NCBI GenBank assembly: GCA_905221615.1
Contig: CAJNDT010006182.1
Span: 248,001-312,000, forward strand
Origin: Symbiodinium sp. CCMP2592
Taxonomy: Eukaryota > Sar > Dinophyceae > Suessiales > Symbiodiniaceae
DNA length: 64,000 nt
Reading direction: 5' to 3'
Part shown: piece by piece, positions 32,174 to 42,886 of the stretch
Position numbering within the stretch: the stretch's first letter is position 1
How the letters are laid out: the number at the start of each line of letters is the position of its first letter
Translations under genes and position numbers: made by a program
Notes under the pieces: generated by a model
What the model saw: only the letters and a program-made list of their open reading frames with translations
Databases searched by the model: none
What the model was told of the DNA's origin: nothing

Positions 32174-32199
32174 GCTACTTCCCAATTTTGGGAAGTAGC
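32174..32199. repeat. hairpin A2
   Basis: Arms GCTACTTCCC and GGGAAGTAGC, 10 bp perfect, loop AATTTT. The flanks upstream (CCCTTTGCTATTAGGG, then CA-rich) are homologous to those before A1, so A1 and A2 are duplicates whose stems changed together. Confidence 0.85.
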
Positions 32200-32221
32200 A
32201 TGCAATTCGTGATCTGGGGGT

Positions 32222-32265
32222 CACCATGACGTTTCGCAGGTCAACGGCGCAGCCACGTCATGGTG
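32222..32265. repeat. hairpin B5
   Basis: Arms CACCATGACGT and ACGTCATGGTG, 11 bp perfect, around TTCGCAGGTC...GGCGCAGCC. This is the best-paired B member. Its flanks are homologous to those of B2. Confidence 0.85.
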
Positions 32266-32279
32266 CCCTTGAAAGAACG

Positions 32280-32394
32280 CGTCGTCTGGGGTAAGGGTCC
32301 TGCCCCATTGAGGCTTGGGTCCTGGCCTCTTGCAATGCGTCGTCTGGGGTAAGGGTCCTGCCCATTGAGGCTTGGGTCCTGGCCTCATGCAACC
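32280..32394. repeat. 58-bp tandem duplication with D/E hairpins
   Basis: Two copies start at 32280 and 32338. Each contains a D-type hairpin (TGGGG/CCCCA at 32287-32307; TGGG/CCCA at 32345-32364). Each also contains an E-type hairpin (GAGGC/GCCTC at 32310-32329; TGAGGC/GCCTCA at 32366-32387). All four loops include GGGTCCTG. Confidence 0.8.
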
Positions 32395-32400
32395 AAGGAA

Positions 32401-32472
32401 TCATTCAAGAAATCATTCAAGAAATCATTCAAGAAGTCATTCAAGAAGTCATTCAAGAAGTCAATCAAGTTG
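32401..32472. repeat. 12-bp minisatellite
   Basis: Six tandem units of TCATTCAAGAAA/G, the last one diverged. In one frame they encode SFKK repeats, but no gene context supports translation. Confidence 0.9.
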
Positions 32473-32615
32473 AAAAGAATCAAGAAGTCATTCAATTTGT
32501 CAGCAGCATTCGAGGATCTTTTGAATCAAGAAGCTGCGTTCAAGGTCTTGATCAGTTGTATCAAGAAGTCAATCAAGTTGCTACGCCCGGCCCTTTGACA
32601 GAATGCCGGTCGAAA

Positions 32616-32805
32616 ACACACTTGCAAACTCTCTTGCGAGAGTAGCTAGACAAGGGTTACCATCACTTGGAACAATCAAACAATTCATGACTGCTGCAGC
32701 TACGTTTACACGAGCACCGAGTGAGGGTCTTCGTTGGCCCGGACCTCACTCGGGCTCTCCGGGCCCCCTGCTTGTACCCTTTGTTATCAGGGTGTCACAC
32801 ACACA
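32616..32805. repeat. 190-bp direct repeat, right copy
   Basis: Second copy of the repeat at 31326-31515. It flows on its right into CA/GACAGACA microsatellite, as a mirror of the left copy, which is preceded by (AC)n. It has a GGCCCGG/CCGGGCC pairing that is broken in the left copy. Confidence 0.9.
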
Positions 32806-33120
32806 CACACACACGGACACAGAGAGAGAGAGAGAGACAGACAGACAAACAGACAGACACAAACACAGACAAACAAACAGACAGACAAAGACAGACAGAC
32901 ATACAAACAGACAAACAGAAATACAGACACAAAGAGACGCAAGCACACCCCTACCCACGCACCCACACACACAGATGCACATGAACAACACATACACACA
33001 TATGTGCATACGAGCATACGCGCATGAAAAGCATACATGCATGCATGCATACACGCACTCATGCATACAGACATGCAAACATGTAAACATACATACAGAG
33101 ATACAGACATACAGAAAGCG
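32806..33120. repeat. CACA/GACAGACA and CATGCATA-rich microsatellite
   Basis: Degenerate AC, AG and ACAG words, then ATGCAT/ACATAC words from about 32990. Open frames through it (His/Thr/Arg-rich or Cys/Val-rich) are artefacts. Confidence 0.9.
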
Positions 33121-33419
33121 TAATGCCGAACATCGCCGGTGCAGTAGTGTTACCCGTTTGTTGATACCCGTTTGTTGGAGCTGCCAGGCATCTTCAAACT
33201 AACAAGCATGCAGAGGCTTCCCAGACTTAGCTGGGAACTTGGCACACAAACAACATGAGCCGAGCCCCACCAGTGGGGCGCCGCACAGAATGTTTTACTT
33301 GGTCGACAAGGGTCCTCATGTCAATTCTGATTGCTCCCCGAGCACCACGGCAGCCGCAGATCAACATGTGCGACCGCGACAACATGTCCTAGAGACGGGT
33401 TGGCTGCAACATCCGTTCT

Positions 33420-33545
33420 TCCGTCCATCCATCCATAGCCAGCCATCCATCCATCCATGCATCCATCCATGCATTCAGGAATGCATGCATGCATGCATGC
33501 ATGCATTCATGCGCATATGTGTGTGTATATATATATATACACATA
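33420..33545. repeat. CCAT / GCAT tetranucleotide and (TA)n repeats
   Basis: CCATCCATCC runs are followed by TGCATGCATGCA, then GTGTGTATATATATATAC. The GCAT part is self-complementary. Confidence 0.9.
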
Positions 33546-34328
33546 CACAAACACGTAGGCAAGAAGGTGCACGCGTACGGGCGGCCCTGCATACTTGTAC
33601 GTGCTCTTGGTATATGCGCCTCGTGTATGTAGTTACAAGAGCACGTTACAGTTATAAGAGCATGTTACAGTTATAATTCACCGCAGTGGACCGTGCGCGG
33701 TGGCCGATCTTCTTGAGGGACTTTTTCCAGCAGCTACAGATGTAACAACCAAGCTGACCAAGCTTTTAGATTGCTACATCCGAAGCTTCAAACCTGACAC
33801 CCCTGAACCCAAAACCCTGTGCCACAAATCCTGGAGCCCGCCCGACCTCGACCCCAAATCGACAGTGCTGAATTCCAAACCTCAAACCCCTCAGGGGCCT
33901 GGGTCTCATGTCATCTCCCAGCCAAAGAAACCCTGAGCCCTTAAGAGGCAGGAGCTCTTCCACTGGCCCCTGGAGCCGCCGCGAGAGAAGAAGCTAGGCA
34001 CTGACAGTGGAAGTAGGGCCTTAGTAGGGCGTCTTACGAAGAGTAGTCATAGTCAAGATAGGCATAATATGACCAGAACAAGCGTCATAGCAAGAATGGC
34101 AATAGTGACGGCATTAAGATGCAGATCAGAATCCATGGGCGCCGCTCTGACTCAGGATCCGATTGCGATCCTTGTCGCTGTAAGCTGTGACTGAGGTTGG
34201 TACCACTTCAGCTTAGACTCTGACTTGGACATAATATCGCTTTTCTCGTCTCCAGTCACTCGGGGCCCCCCCGGCACCCGGGACCCATAACCCACTTTTT
34301 TTTACGTTCGCGGCTTCGCACTCACCAG
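33546..34328. other. intergenic with C-rich telomere-like tract
   Basis: Positions about 33780-33945 carry repeated CCC(T/A)AAA-like words (ACCCCTGAACCC, CCCCAAATC, CAAACCCC). No gene was recognised. Confidence 0.4.
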
Positions 34329-34410
34329 GTTAACAACAGCAATGGCAACGAAGTAAGAAACAGCAACAACAGCAACAACAAGACCAGCAGCAGCAGCAAC
34401 AACAATTATC
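34329..34410. repeat. CAACAG/CAGCAG microsatellite
   Basis: Irregular CAA/CAG triplets, followed at 34415-34490 by a run rich in CCGGGACC words. The minus-strand Cys/Gly-rich open frames here are derived from it. Confidence 0.85.
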
Positions 34411-34847
34411 AATCCCGGGACCGGAGCAACCCGGAACCGGGGCCGGGAACCCGGGACCCGGAACCAGGGGCTCAAGGGCCCGGGCCCCCTTAGTGCAAGA
34501 AAAAGAACAGCAGCGACACCAGCACGACGAGCAGTACTCACGAGAGCGATCATGAGAGCATATTCCCGATCCTGTTTGCAATCCTGAAGGTCCTGAAGCA
34601 AGCGCATGTGGAGCCTCAAGCAGCGGTAGTTGAGTCCCATACGGCCCATACTGCAAGAAACGGTTTCGCAAAGGACACATACACCCCCTCGCTCCAAGCT
34701 TCATGGCACAAAAGCCCATGAGAGCGAAAATTACCAGCATAATCACAGCCACATGAACCAACTGCACTAATGGAAGCAATCATATGAAGTACTGCCACTT
34801 GCTTTTAAAGGTGGCATCCCCGTTCATGCTTGTGTGTTCTCAACAAG

Positions 34848-34933
34848 CCATGAACTATCACATGACTACCGCAATTAAGCCCGAGTTCAGCACACCCGGC
34901 CAGCCGTTCGTGGTGAGCTTCTCAGTCCTCCAG
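34848..34933 (+). pseudogene. calreticulin/calnexin-like exon fragment
   Basis: The plus-strand frame around 34853-34933 reads NYHMTTAIKPEFS, then TPGQPFVVSFSVLQ. It aligns without gaps to the N-terminal lectin-fold strand of calreticulin/calnexin chaperones, where the family has an aromatic residue, Ala, (P)EFSN-x-G-(Q/K), LVVQ(F/Y), (S/T)V. In the family this is followed by a DCGGGY motif. Here the next residues (WDLGGVIA) only faintly resemble it. An AG acceptor precedes at 34847 (TTCTCAACAAG). No preceding or following calreticulin exon was found. A hydrophobic frame (35104 on) and an acidic stretch (ESDDEEGNEED, about 35310-35345) downstream would fit a calnexin tail, but this is speculative. 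It is either a diverged exon of a larger gene or a fragment. Confidence 0.3.
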
Positions 34934-35486
34934 AATGTGGGTTGGGATCTGGGTGGTGTCATTGCTATGACGCAACCACATAGCACCACAATCTAACCTT
35001 CAACGAATTCTATGTCCCACAGCCAAGGGACCGCAACTGGGTGGAGACGGTTCGTGGATTCTCAGCTTCTCAAGGCTCACGGAAGGGGTGGCCGCTTTGA
35101 TGAATGTCCCCGTGGTATCCCGTGGTAGTGATGGTTGCGGTCGCGGTTATAGCGGTTGTGGCTGTTGTTTTGGGACCCGAAGCTCCTCCTTCACTACGTG
35201 GTCAAGATTCGCGGAAGTGGTCGGTTTGCTTACTTATCTCAGCAATTTTTTTCTTGGTCTGCCTCTTCGGCTGTCATCATTGGCAGGTTCACGAGGGCTC
35301 CAACCCGAGTCAGACGACGAAGAAGGTAACGAAGAGGACCTGCTTCTGCAATCACGAGGTGTGGACGGTTATTGCCGGGCAGCGGCTTTGGGTTTCTCCG
35401 GTCTCATGAATGATGATGACAGAGAGCGTCGCGGGGAGTGTATAACTGCAAAGGTGTTCCTGCACACATAATGATCTGTGCCTCCT

Positions 35487-35891
35487 ATGTTTAATCGGCA
35501 GGAATCCGGCAAAGGCAAGGGAAAAGGAACAACAAAAGGTTTCGGAAAGGCAGAAGCAGCAGAGAAAGGAACAGGGAAGGGCAAGTTGCAGACGAAAGGT
35601 TCAGGAAAGGCCGCCGCAGGAGAAGCCGAGAAGGGAAAGGGCAAGTCGCTGACGAAAGGTTCAGGAAAGGAGGCCACAAGAGAAGCCGAGAAGGGAAAAG
35701 GAAAGGGCAAGTCGCCGACGAAAGGTTCAGGAAAGGAGGCCGCAGGAGAAGCCACGCAGAAGGGAAAAGGAAAGACCAAGTCGCCGACGAAAGGTTCAGG
35801 ACAGGAGGAAGCCACAGGTGCACCACAGCGGGACATCGACGGCCGCGACATTCAGGACGACCTAACTGGCGTGAGATTGCTTCAACCCTGA
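35487..35891 (+). CDS. Lys/Gly-rich repeat protein or exon
   Basis: Opens with an ATG at 35487 or, more likely, as an exon after the acceptor ATCGGCAG at 35501. It encodes GKGKGKG-type sequence and four in-frame minisatellite units beginning TKGSGK, at 35591, 35651, 35717 and 35786 (spacings 60, 66, 69 nt, all multiples of three). It ends in an acidic tail (RDIDGRDIQDD). The protein would be very basic and disordered, which suits RNA or acidic-partner binding (inference). A possible short intron follows (donor at about 35869-35871, acceptor 35914), which would lead into a frame containing FIPRD and a TGA at 35956. The minus strand is also open (Pro/Phe-rich), but the homologous downstream copy at 36602 favours the plus strand. 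Confidence 0.4.
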   Translation: MFNRQESGKGKGKGTTKGFGKAEAAEKGTGKGKLQTKGSGKAAAGEAEKGKGKSLTKGSGKEATREAEKGKGKGKSPTKGSGKEAAGEATQKGKGKTKSPTKGSGQEEATGAPQRDIDGRDIQDDLTGVRLLQP

Positions 35892-35999
35892 ATTTCCCTT
35901 CAGACATCTTGCAGAGTCCATGGTGCAGAGTTTCATTCCACGAGACTTTACAATATGACTAGCAGAAGCTCACAGTTTTCCGAAATGTCTCCGCCTTCA

Positions 36000-36165
36000 T
36001 CATCATCATCGTCATCATCATCATCATCTTCATCCACCTCCTTGTCCTCCTTCTGCTCTCCCTCATCAAGATAAGGGTGATAAGTGTCACCAGCGCCATC
36101 AGCATCATCATCGACAAGAACACCATGGACAACATTACCACCACCATCATCATCATCATCCTGCA
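36000..36165. repeat. CAT/ATC trinucleotide-rich DNA
   Basis: Two blocks of CATCAT with interruptions (36000-36035 and about 36100-36165). It lies between the two related exon-like segments. Confidence 0.85.
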
Positions 36166-36601
36166 AAATCCTAGAGCACGCAAGCCACATGTTTCCGGAC
36201 GCATTTACGATAGGCGATGATCCGTGGCCTACTCGACAGACCCCGAAATATTTGACAGCTTGGGACGGCAGTGGTCGACCGAGGCCACGGCTGTGTCTGC
36301 TAGTCTACCCCACACCAGCCCAAAAGCTTCATAATAGCTCTTCCCTCCGAATACTACCGAGACGGCCGTTAACAGTCATTCGAGGCTTTAGCTTTTGTAC
36401 AGAAGCCACGCTCCCTTGTAAGGAGCTGCAGCGGAATGCCGGCGGATACACTCGCGAGGCCTGCATGGCTGAGTGCACGGCTGATTGCAGGGGCCTGGAA
36501 AGAGTAGCTCGACCATGCTTGTGTTTTGAACATCACAGGCAAACCCACACAATCATGAGGACGATGTTGGGATAGATCCTCGTGCACTACCACGGCGCAC
36601 C

Positions 36602-36827
36602 GACGGCCGCGACCGTCAGGACGAGCCGTATTTCATTGAAGCATCTGGTGGTATTCCACGGAACTTGCAATGTTCATTGCAGAGGCTCATAGAAAGCATT
36701 CCCGATAAGTCTTGGGTTGAAGCATGTCTGAAGATTTCCGAGCAAGCACAGATGTCTCTTTCTTTGCAGACTGCTGCTCATGCCGTCTGCAGAGCGCTTG
36801 AACATTCCTTGGGGAAGGTGCCAGGAA
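36602..36827 (+). CDS. diverged duplicate of the 35.8-kb exon, with helical extension
   Basis: One frame reads RTDGRDRQDEPYF, then IEASGGIPRNLQCSLQ, then a helical-looking continuation containing SWVEACLKISEQAQ and HAVCRALEHSLGK. A GT donor follows (GGGGAAG|GTGCCAGG, exon end 36827). The first 40 nt match 35830-35870 closely (CGACGGCCGCGAC then TCAGGACGA). After a gap, ATTCCACGGAACTTGCAATG matches 35933 onward, where the copy has a stop. The pair thus looks like a tandem exon or gene duplication in which the upstream copy is truncated and the downstream one is open. The family is unknown. Confidence 0.4.
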
Positions 36828-39439
36828 TTATAGGGAACAGAAGACATCGCATTTGGCAAGCCGGGAAGGTGCTCCCCGGAGCTTGTCCACTTTCTTGTTC
36901 GCAATATCTTTTGACCACTATCACACTTATAGTGAAATACTTAATTAATCACTGGTCATTGCAAGCACATCTCTCTGGAGAGAAACGACGGTTTTTTCGG
37001 ATTTCAAGCAGATAAAGCAGAAGGGCCTCCAACGCCACAAACCACCAGGACCATGCCAGCCCTCACATTCCGGAGTAAAGACCACGAAGCCCCACATGCC
37101 CCAACTACCGAATCTTCAATCCCTACCCCCAAATGCTTCCATGCCGAAGCCCCCCCAAACTTTGAAGCGTCGAACTTGCAGACTGCTTTCAGCATCACCA
37201 CTCTCCGTTTCAGCGCAATCCCGAAAGTTGCACACCCTGAACATCAACATTCAAAGTGTTTTCTACGGCTAGTTGAACATCAACATTCATAGTGTTCTCT
37301 TTTCTGCATACTTTTAGTCTTCTTATGCGTATCTGTAGTAGAGTAGCGAGGTACAGTATCATGGTGGCTTTTGGTATGCTGAATACGGCTACTGGATTGT
37401 AATTATCAGCTGTGTAGTGTTAGATCCCTAGTACTGCGCCATTGCTTCTTGTTCGTTTGGCTGGCTTTCATCCAAAGCCCCAAAACATCCGCCGGCTGCC
37501 TTTCGTTCGAGGGAGGCGCCGCCAGTTCTTTGCCTCCGGAGCCCCGGCTCTGCGAAGCGGTGCCAGGCTACAAAGGCTCCGCCCCGACGGCAAGTTTTTG
37601 TTTTCTCCGAGTTGAAGGTCTGGGGATTTGGGTTGAGGGTCGCAGGTGTCGGGGTTTGCGGTTGCGTCTGCAGGGTGGGGTATTGTCGGGGGCTTTCGGG
37701 CTCTGCTCGTGGTTTGTGTTTCGGAAGTGCTTCTCAATCTTGGCATAGTGGGTTGTGGGGTTACGGGTTCGCCGCGGCTTCGCAGGCAGTTGCGCCATCC
37801 CGAAGCTGCCAGAGGATGTGCTGGCAGTCTTGGCGTTGAACGCTGCATGGTTCTTGGCCTTATCTAGCATCTACACTACACCACACGACCAACACAGCTT
37901 CTTGGGTTTCGGAATGGTACGAAGACCCCCTGACGCAGAGACCCGCAAGAAAGCATCCTGCTAAACAGATAATGGTGCCATCGTTTGGTCATGTCGGCTG
38001 GTGACATGGTCGGTGTTTGCGTGATCAAGACGCTATGTCGGGCTCTTCCTGGAAATCCGTCAACGGCAGTTTACGCCGTTTATCCTTTTGATGTCCTAGG
38101 CTTTTGTCCATGTGTTTTTCTCCTCGTTTGGACTCTTGTTGCGTTCAGGAAGCAGAATTACGTGTTTGTTATTCAGGGGTAGGAGGAGCTCGCACGGAAG
38201 CCGTCAAAGCCCAAGCCACGACCATTAGCCCATGTGCTCGGGCTCTCAGAAAGATCGCCCCAAACCCTGAACCATGGTTGGTTTTAGGGTGGTGTAGGTG
38301 GTGAATCCCCTCAGCCTGTCCTCCCGAACCACCACTCAGCCAACCTGGCATTCCGACTCCTTAACCGGGCAGAAGGAAGAGAGGGTTCAACAGAAACAGA
38401 AGCGCAGAGTTGCGAACCGAATCCCTCGACTTCCTGGCTCTATTGTTCTCCTGGTTTTGGTACGGTTGATACTGGCTGCAGATGTCAGGCTCTCTGTTGA
38501 GGAATTGCCGGCCATTGGCCTATGTGGAGGTTTCGGCTCTGCTTCGGCTCGAGGAGGTTGACCATAGGACAATGATCATACTGAAGCTAACGCGGGTAGA
38601 AGCACTGCAGAAGAGCTGTAGCTAGTACTATGATAAAATTACACGATTGTTAAGTATCGATGGAACAAACCGGTTGATGATAATGGTAACGATGATGAAG
38701 ATGATCACGATGTTCAGAATACTCGCAGCATTAAGAACGATACTAGTATGTTCCCGCATTTGTAGCATGAAGCGTCTGCCAGACTCCAATCCGAGAGCTA
38801 ACGCCCTGAGCAGGAAACTCCAATTGCTGACAAGGCATTTCCACATGTTGGCGACATGCACGTCTTGCTGTTGTCCACGCAACCAGCATCAAGCATTGGT
38901 GCCTGGCGAACTCCAGGTTCACTTACAGCTTCTGGACCAGGCCCACTGCCGTGCGTCTGTGGAGTTGCATCCTCGAAACGGAATTGCATGTTCGGCCTTT
39001 GCGGAGTCCTGCGAGGAAGCTGCAGGCAATCTTGCTCCTTCGTGATGGGCGGTATCTCCTCGTCGGAACCAGCGAGATGCAAGGACCTCTTCAGGGACTG
39101 CAGCTTTCGTGTTTCAGCATAGGTTGGGTTTGTGGTCTCCGGGGCGCAAGCCATGCGCGAGCTTTTTGCAGTGACTTTGTGGAGCCGTGTCCAGACACGC
39201 GGCTGCTTCCAGATTTCAGGTTCCGTTTGAGGTTCCCCTGGATGTTGTTCGAAAGGAACCATCGATTCGCAGGCGGCGGGATTGGTCGCTTGGCCGCTGA
39301 TGAGGAGTTGCGAGGGTGCAAGTTTGTTGTATTTTCTCGTGCCGGCCCTTCACCTTCTAGTTCTTCACCAGCTGGTGGCGCATGGATCGCATCAGGCTGC
39401 ATCTTTATGATGGCGAGGGGAGAACAAAACTGTCGATGC

Positions 39440-39690
39440 TTCTGCTGCTGCTGCTGCTGCTGATGACGAGGATCACCATGACGCCGATGTTGATGATGAT
39501 GAATATGGTGATGATGATGATGAGCATGATGGATGCTTCTGATGATGCTTCTCCTCTCGATTATCACGATGTTGATGTTAATTAATGTTGTCCGGGCTGA
39601 TGGTGATGGCGATGAAGATGCTGATGATGAAGATGGCGATGACAAAGACAGTGATGAGGATGATGGTGATGACGCCGGTAATGATGGTGG
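39440..39690. repeat. GATGAT/CTGCTG-rich DNA
   Basis: A CTG run at about 39440-39460 followed by degenerate GATGATG triplets to 39690. Confidence 0.85.
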
Positions 39691-39869
39691 TTGCGATGAG
39701 AATGAGTATGACGTTACTATATACAATCACAGTCATAGAGGACGAGCTGCGTTGTCGCTGGTAGTCATATTATATGCATCATCGCCCTGGCAGGTTTCTT
39801 CCTTCTTATCCTCCTTGCCTCCTCCTCTGCTCTAACCTCGTCCCGGCAATCCTCATCCTCACGCTCATC

Positions 39870-39878
39870 CTGTTTACG

Positions 39879-39909
<31 letters not shown>

Positions 39910-39955
39910 CCATCATCATCACCATCCTCATCACCATCCTCACCATCACCAGCGC
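39870..39955. repeat. (ATC)n repeat
   Basis: (ATC)n, then CACCATC-type interruptions. It has opposite triplet polarity to the GAT block 200 bp upstream, so the two could pair as an inverted repeat. Confidence 0.9.
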
Positions 39956-42886
39956 GCCACCGGAGGCCTGCCGCTGCTTTGTGGCCGATTCGCTGGCATT
40001 CATCGTCTTGTTCGCCCAGGCAGCTAGTAGGCATTCGAGGAAAATCGGACATGATGCTTTCTTTGTTTTATTTTAGCGTTTTCAATTGTGCCTTGGGGCC
40101 GTGAAGCTGAACCTTTTGTTTCAGGTTATGTGATTAGGATGTGCTCGACCTCTGTTGTCATTACCAGGAAGGGTGCAGTCCCTTTCGTTTTGCCACAAGC
40201 TTGAGCTCAAACGGATGCGGAGACTTAAGACCTGCATGCCCAGACATTGCCATGCCTTCACGAGGAGCAACCTGTGAACCCCAAGACCGAAGGCAAGGGA
40301 AGCCGTGACCGAAGCCTGGAAGCCGCTGTGAAGGATGACATTAGCCGGCAGATCCTGCGCGTGCGAACCCCGGAGTCACCGGACTCCAAGCGCCAGCTGC
40401 AGCGCTTGAGCATCCCGACGTGCATGTAAACCGCAAGCTAGAAGCGGTACGGCCTTTCCGAGCTTGTGCTTTCGGAAAGAGCGGTTGGTTCGGTGTGAGA
40501 GTTTTTTGGCTTGTTTTGCTCGACACCCAAAGAAGAAGTCTTCACTTCCTCGTTGTAGGGCTTGGAATCCCGTGGCAATCCCGTAGAACTTCAAACCTCG
40601 AACGGTCTGGCACCCAGATGACTCGAGCTCAAGATTGCAGATGCCACGAGTGGAGGGCGATGTCGGGCAGGAGGAGGAAGGGCCAGCAACGATTCAGGGG
40701 TGCAGGGTTTGGGCAACTTGGGTGCTCGGCGGGGTGCAATGTTTCCAGGAGAGTGGGTTTCAGGCTTTGCTACTTTGGGGCTTTGAGGTTTCGACTTCTG
40801 CAACCTTTACGCATTTTTCAATCAATATCTGTGCAGAGTGTAAGTAGACGGGATAAAGCTGTCAGGCATCCTGATGGCAACTATACAAGGTATCGGGTGT
40901 TCGCAAACCCTCAGTCAACACCATGTGTTGCACTACCCTTAGTAGAAATCCGTCCAAGTCTACACTCGCCCTACAGTCGGCTACACAACAGCCTACTGTC
41001 GCCAGTGCCGCGCGCGAGGTCTTCGGCAAGTTTCCCAAAGCCGACGAAGCCACCTTCCAAGCATTTGGGGGTTGGGGAGCTTCGTTTTGTTTCATACTAT
41101 ATTGGCGACCTTGATGAAGGAATTCGAGTAGGCCAGCAGGCCCCAGCAAAATCCGCATTTAACGCGTGGAGTATGGGTCAGGCATCGCAATCCTGATTCG
41201 CGGCTCGACGTACAAATTCGGGCTTCACTTCGCTGGTTGGTCCGGGTTACCCACATGATCCCGCTCTTCGGGAACACCATCAGTTGGCCCTGCTAGAGCC
41301 TGATAGACTTGGGCACGGTGCAGCGCATATTCTGCCGTAGCTGCGTCTTAGATATCCAGGAGTAGAGAAGTTCTTGGGACGTTCCGGCTTCACCGTGCAC
41401 TTCTGAAGCCAAAGGAGAACGGGAAATTCCAAAACCCGCGACTCAGGTGCTACAGTCCCTCACGCGCCCGCCGCTGTTCAGCAACACCAGCTTTGACCAG
41501 GATCGGGAATCGCTCGCGAAGTAAGGCGGCCATAGTCTCAGCAACCTTGAGCATGTCTTCGCCCCTTGCAACCAGGCAACAGTGTGCAAATATCTCAGGT
41601 CAAGAGGCCTCAGGTTCTTCGGTTTTGGCGTCTTGGAGTTGCAAGGTCTAGGACCGGAGTTTCAACTCAGGGCCCCGCAAGGATGATCTTGCACGGACGT
41701 CCTGAATCGTTGCCAGAACCACGTTTAAACGAGTCTCTGCCAGCCATAGCAACACCACTACCTAAGACCTGAACCGTGACTTGACCTTGAAGGCCGAGCT
41801 GCTGAAAACCTAGTCCCGCCGAAGCATTCCCGAACTTCGGGAGAAGAAGCAATTCCTTAGATTCAGCTTTGGCTGCCCTTCGAGGATCAGGCACGAGCCA
41901 GCGTGAAGAGAGGCGCATATCGGGTTCAGGAGCTATCTCAGAGTTTGGGAGTTGAGTGTTTGGGTGGTTCGGGGTGGAGGTGTTGGGGTTGGCGGTTGGA
42001 GTTTCGGTGCCTGCTAGGGGTCTGCTTTCTCTGAGTCAGAGCGCCTGCAGAGGCGCAAAGTGCCGCGTGCGTCGCGAGAGTCCAACCTTCGTCTTCGTGT
42101 CCTGCAGCACCCAGGCGGGTCCCACTCCTGTGTGCAAGCAAAAATTTGGATGCAAGTTATCCGTGCACGCAGCCTAGGGCTTCGGTTTCCCAGCCGGCTT
42201 ACAGTAGGGAGCCACGGGCTATGGTTCAGGGTTTCCGGGTGATTTGAGGCAACGACTTTTCGTGTCCAGATTTTGGATACAAGGTTGGAGGATAGTGCTG
42301 GCGGTTTTGGTTGAGGCTGTGCAATTTTGTCTGCGGTTTCTACGAGGGATCCGGTTTGGACACAGTGCACGGCGTATGTTGGGTTGGGATCAGGTTTTAA
42401 AGCACAAACTCTTGCTCAGACACAAACAAGTTCGCGGGTGTATCGATCATGCATGCATAGATAGAACTCTAGAGACTCGGTGTTGAGGCCAGAACCCTGT
42501 AAACGTAGATTCCGCCCGAATCATGTGAGGGATCTGCCGCCAGCGTGACCCGCATGATCGTTTTTTAAGTGAGCATGCCCAGTACCATCGTCGTCAGAAT
42601 CATCGATACCAAAATCATCAGTAACCGCCTTATCCTTATCTCCATCCTCGTTTTTCTCATCATTTTCTCTTCCCCGTCACGCTGAAGTTGTCAATGACGT
42701 GGGCACCGTCGATGTTTAAAGCGTGGTTGTTCTGTGGGTGTTGTCCACTCGTGCAAGAGCAGTCGTGTGACCTCGATCTCACAAGCGACTTTGCGATAGA
42801 GACACAAATAAACTTCATGCTTGTACCGACAGCGTACATGTTCAAGCAAGCTTCCCAAGTTCCGAAAGTATCGCCTAGCCGCAGTA

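Larger units (their letters stand above)
37016..42886. other. gene-poor region
   Basis: Contains C-rich (37070-37200, 38205-38290) and G-rich (37615-37760, 41940-42010) telomere-like tracts. A 36-bp near-duplicate lies at 37239-37310. The GAT and ATC repeats are listed separately. Open frames at 38798-39262 (minus) and 40420-41196 (plus) lack domains. I support no gene. Confidence 0.4.

Noticed and set aside
32401..32472. CRISPR array
   Set aside because: The repeats are 12 bp, directly adjacent and have no spacers; this is a minisatellite.
34640..34779. Minus-strand ion-channel transmembrane helix (LVQLVHVAVIMLVIFALMGF)
   Set aside because: A single hydrophobic segment with no pore motif, voltage sensor or flanking exons.
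35104..35285. Independent membrane-protein gene
   Set aside because: The hydrophobic frame comes from degenerate GTGGTT/GCGGTT words, and no start, splice pair or homologue is evident.
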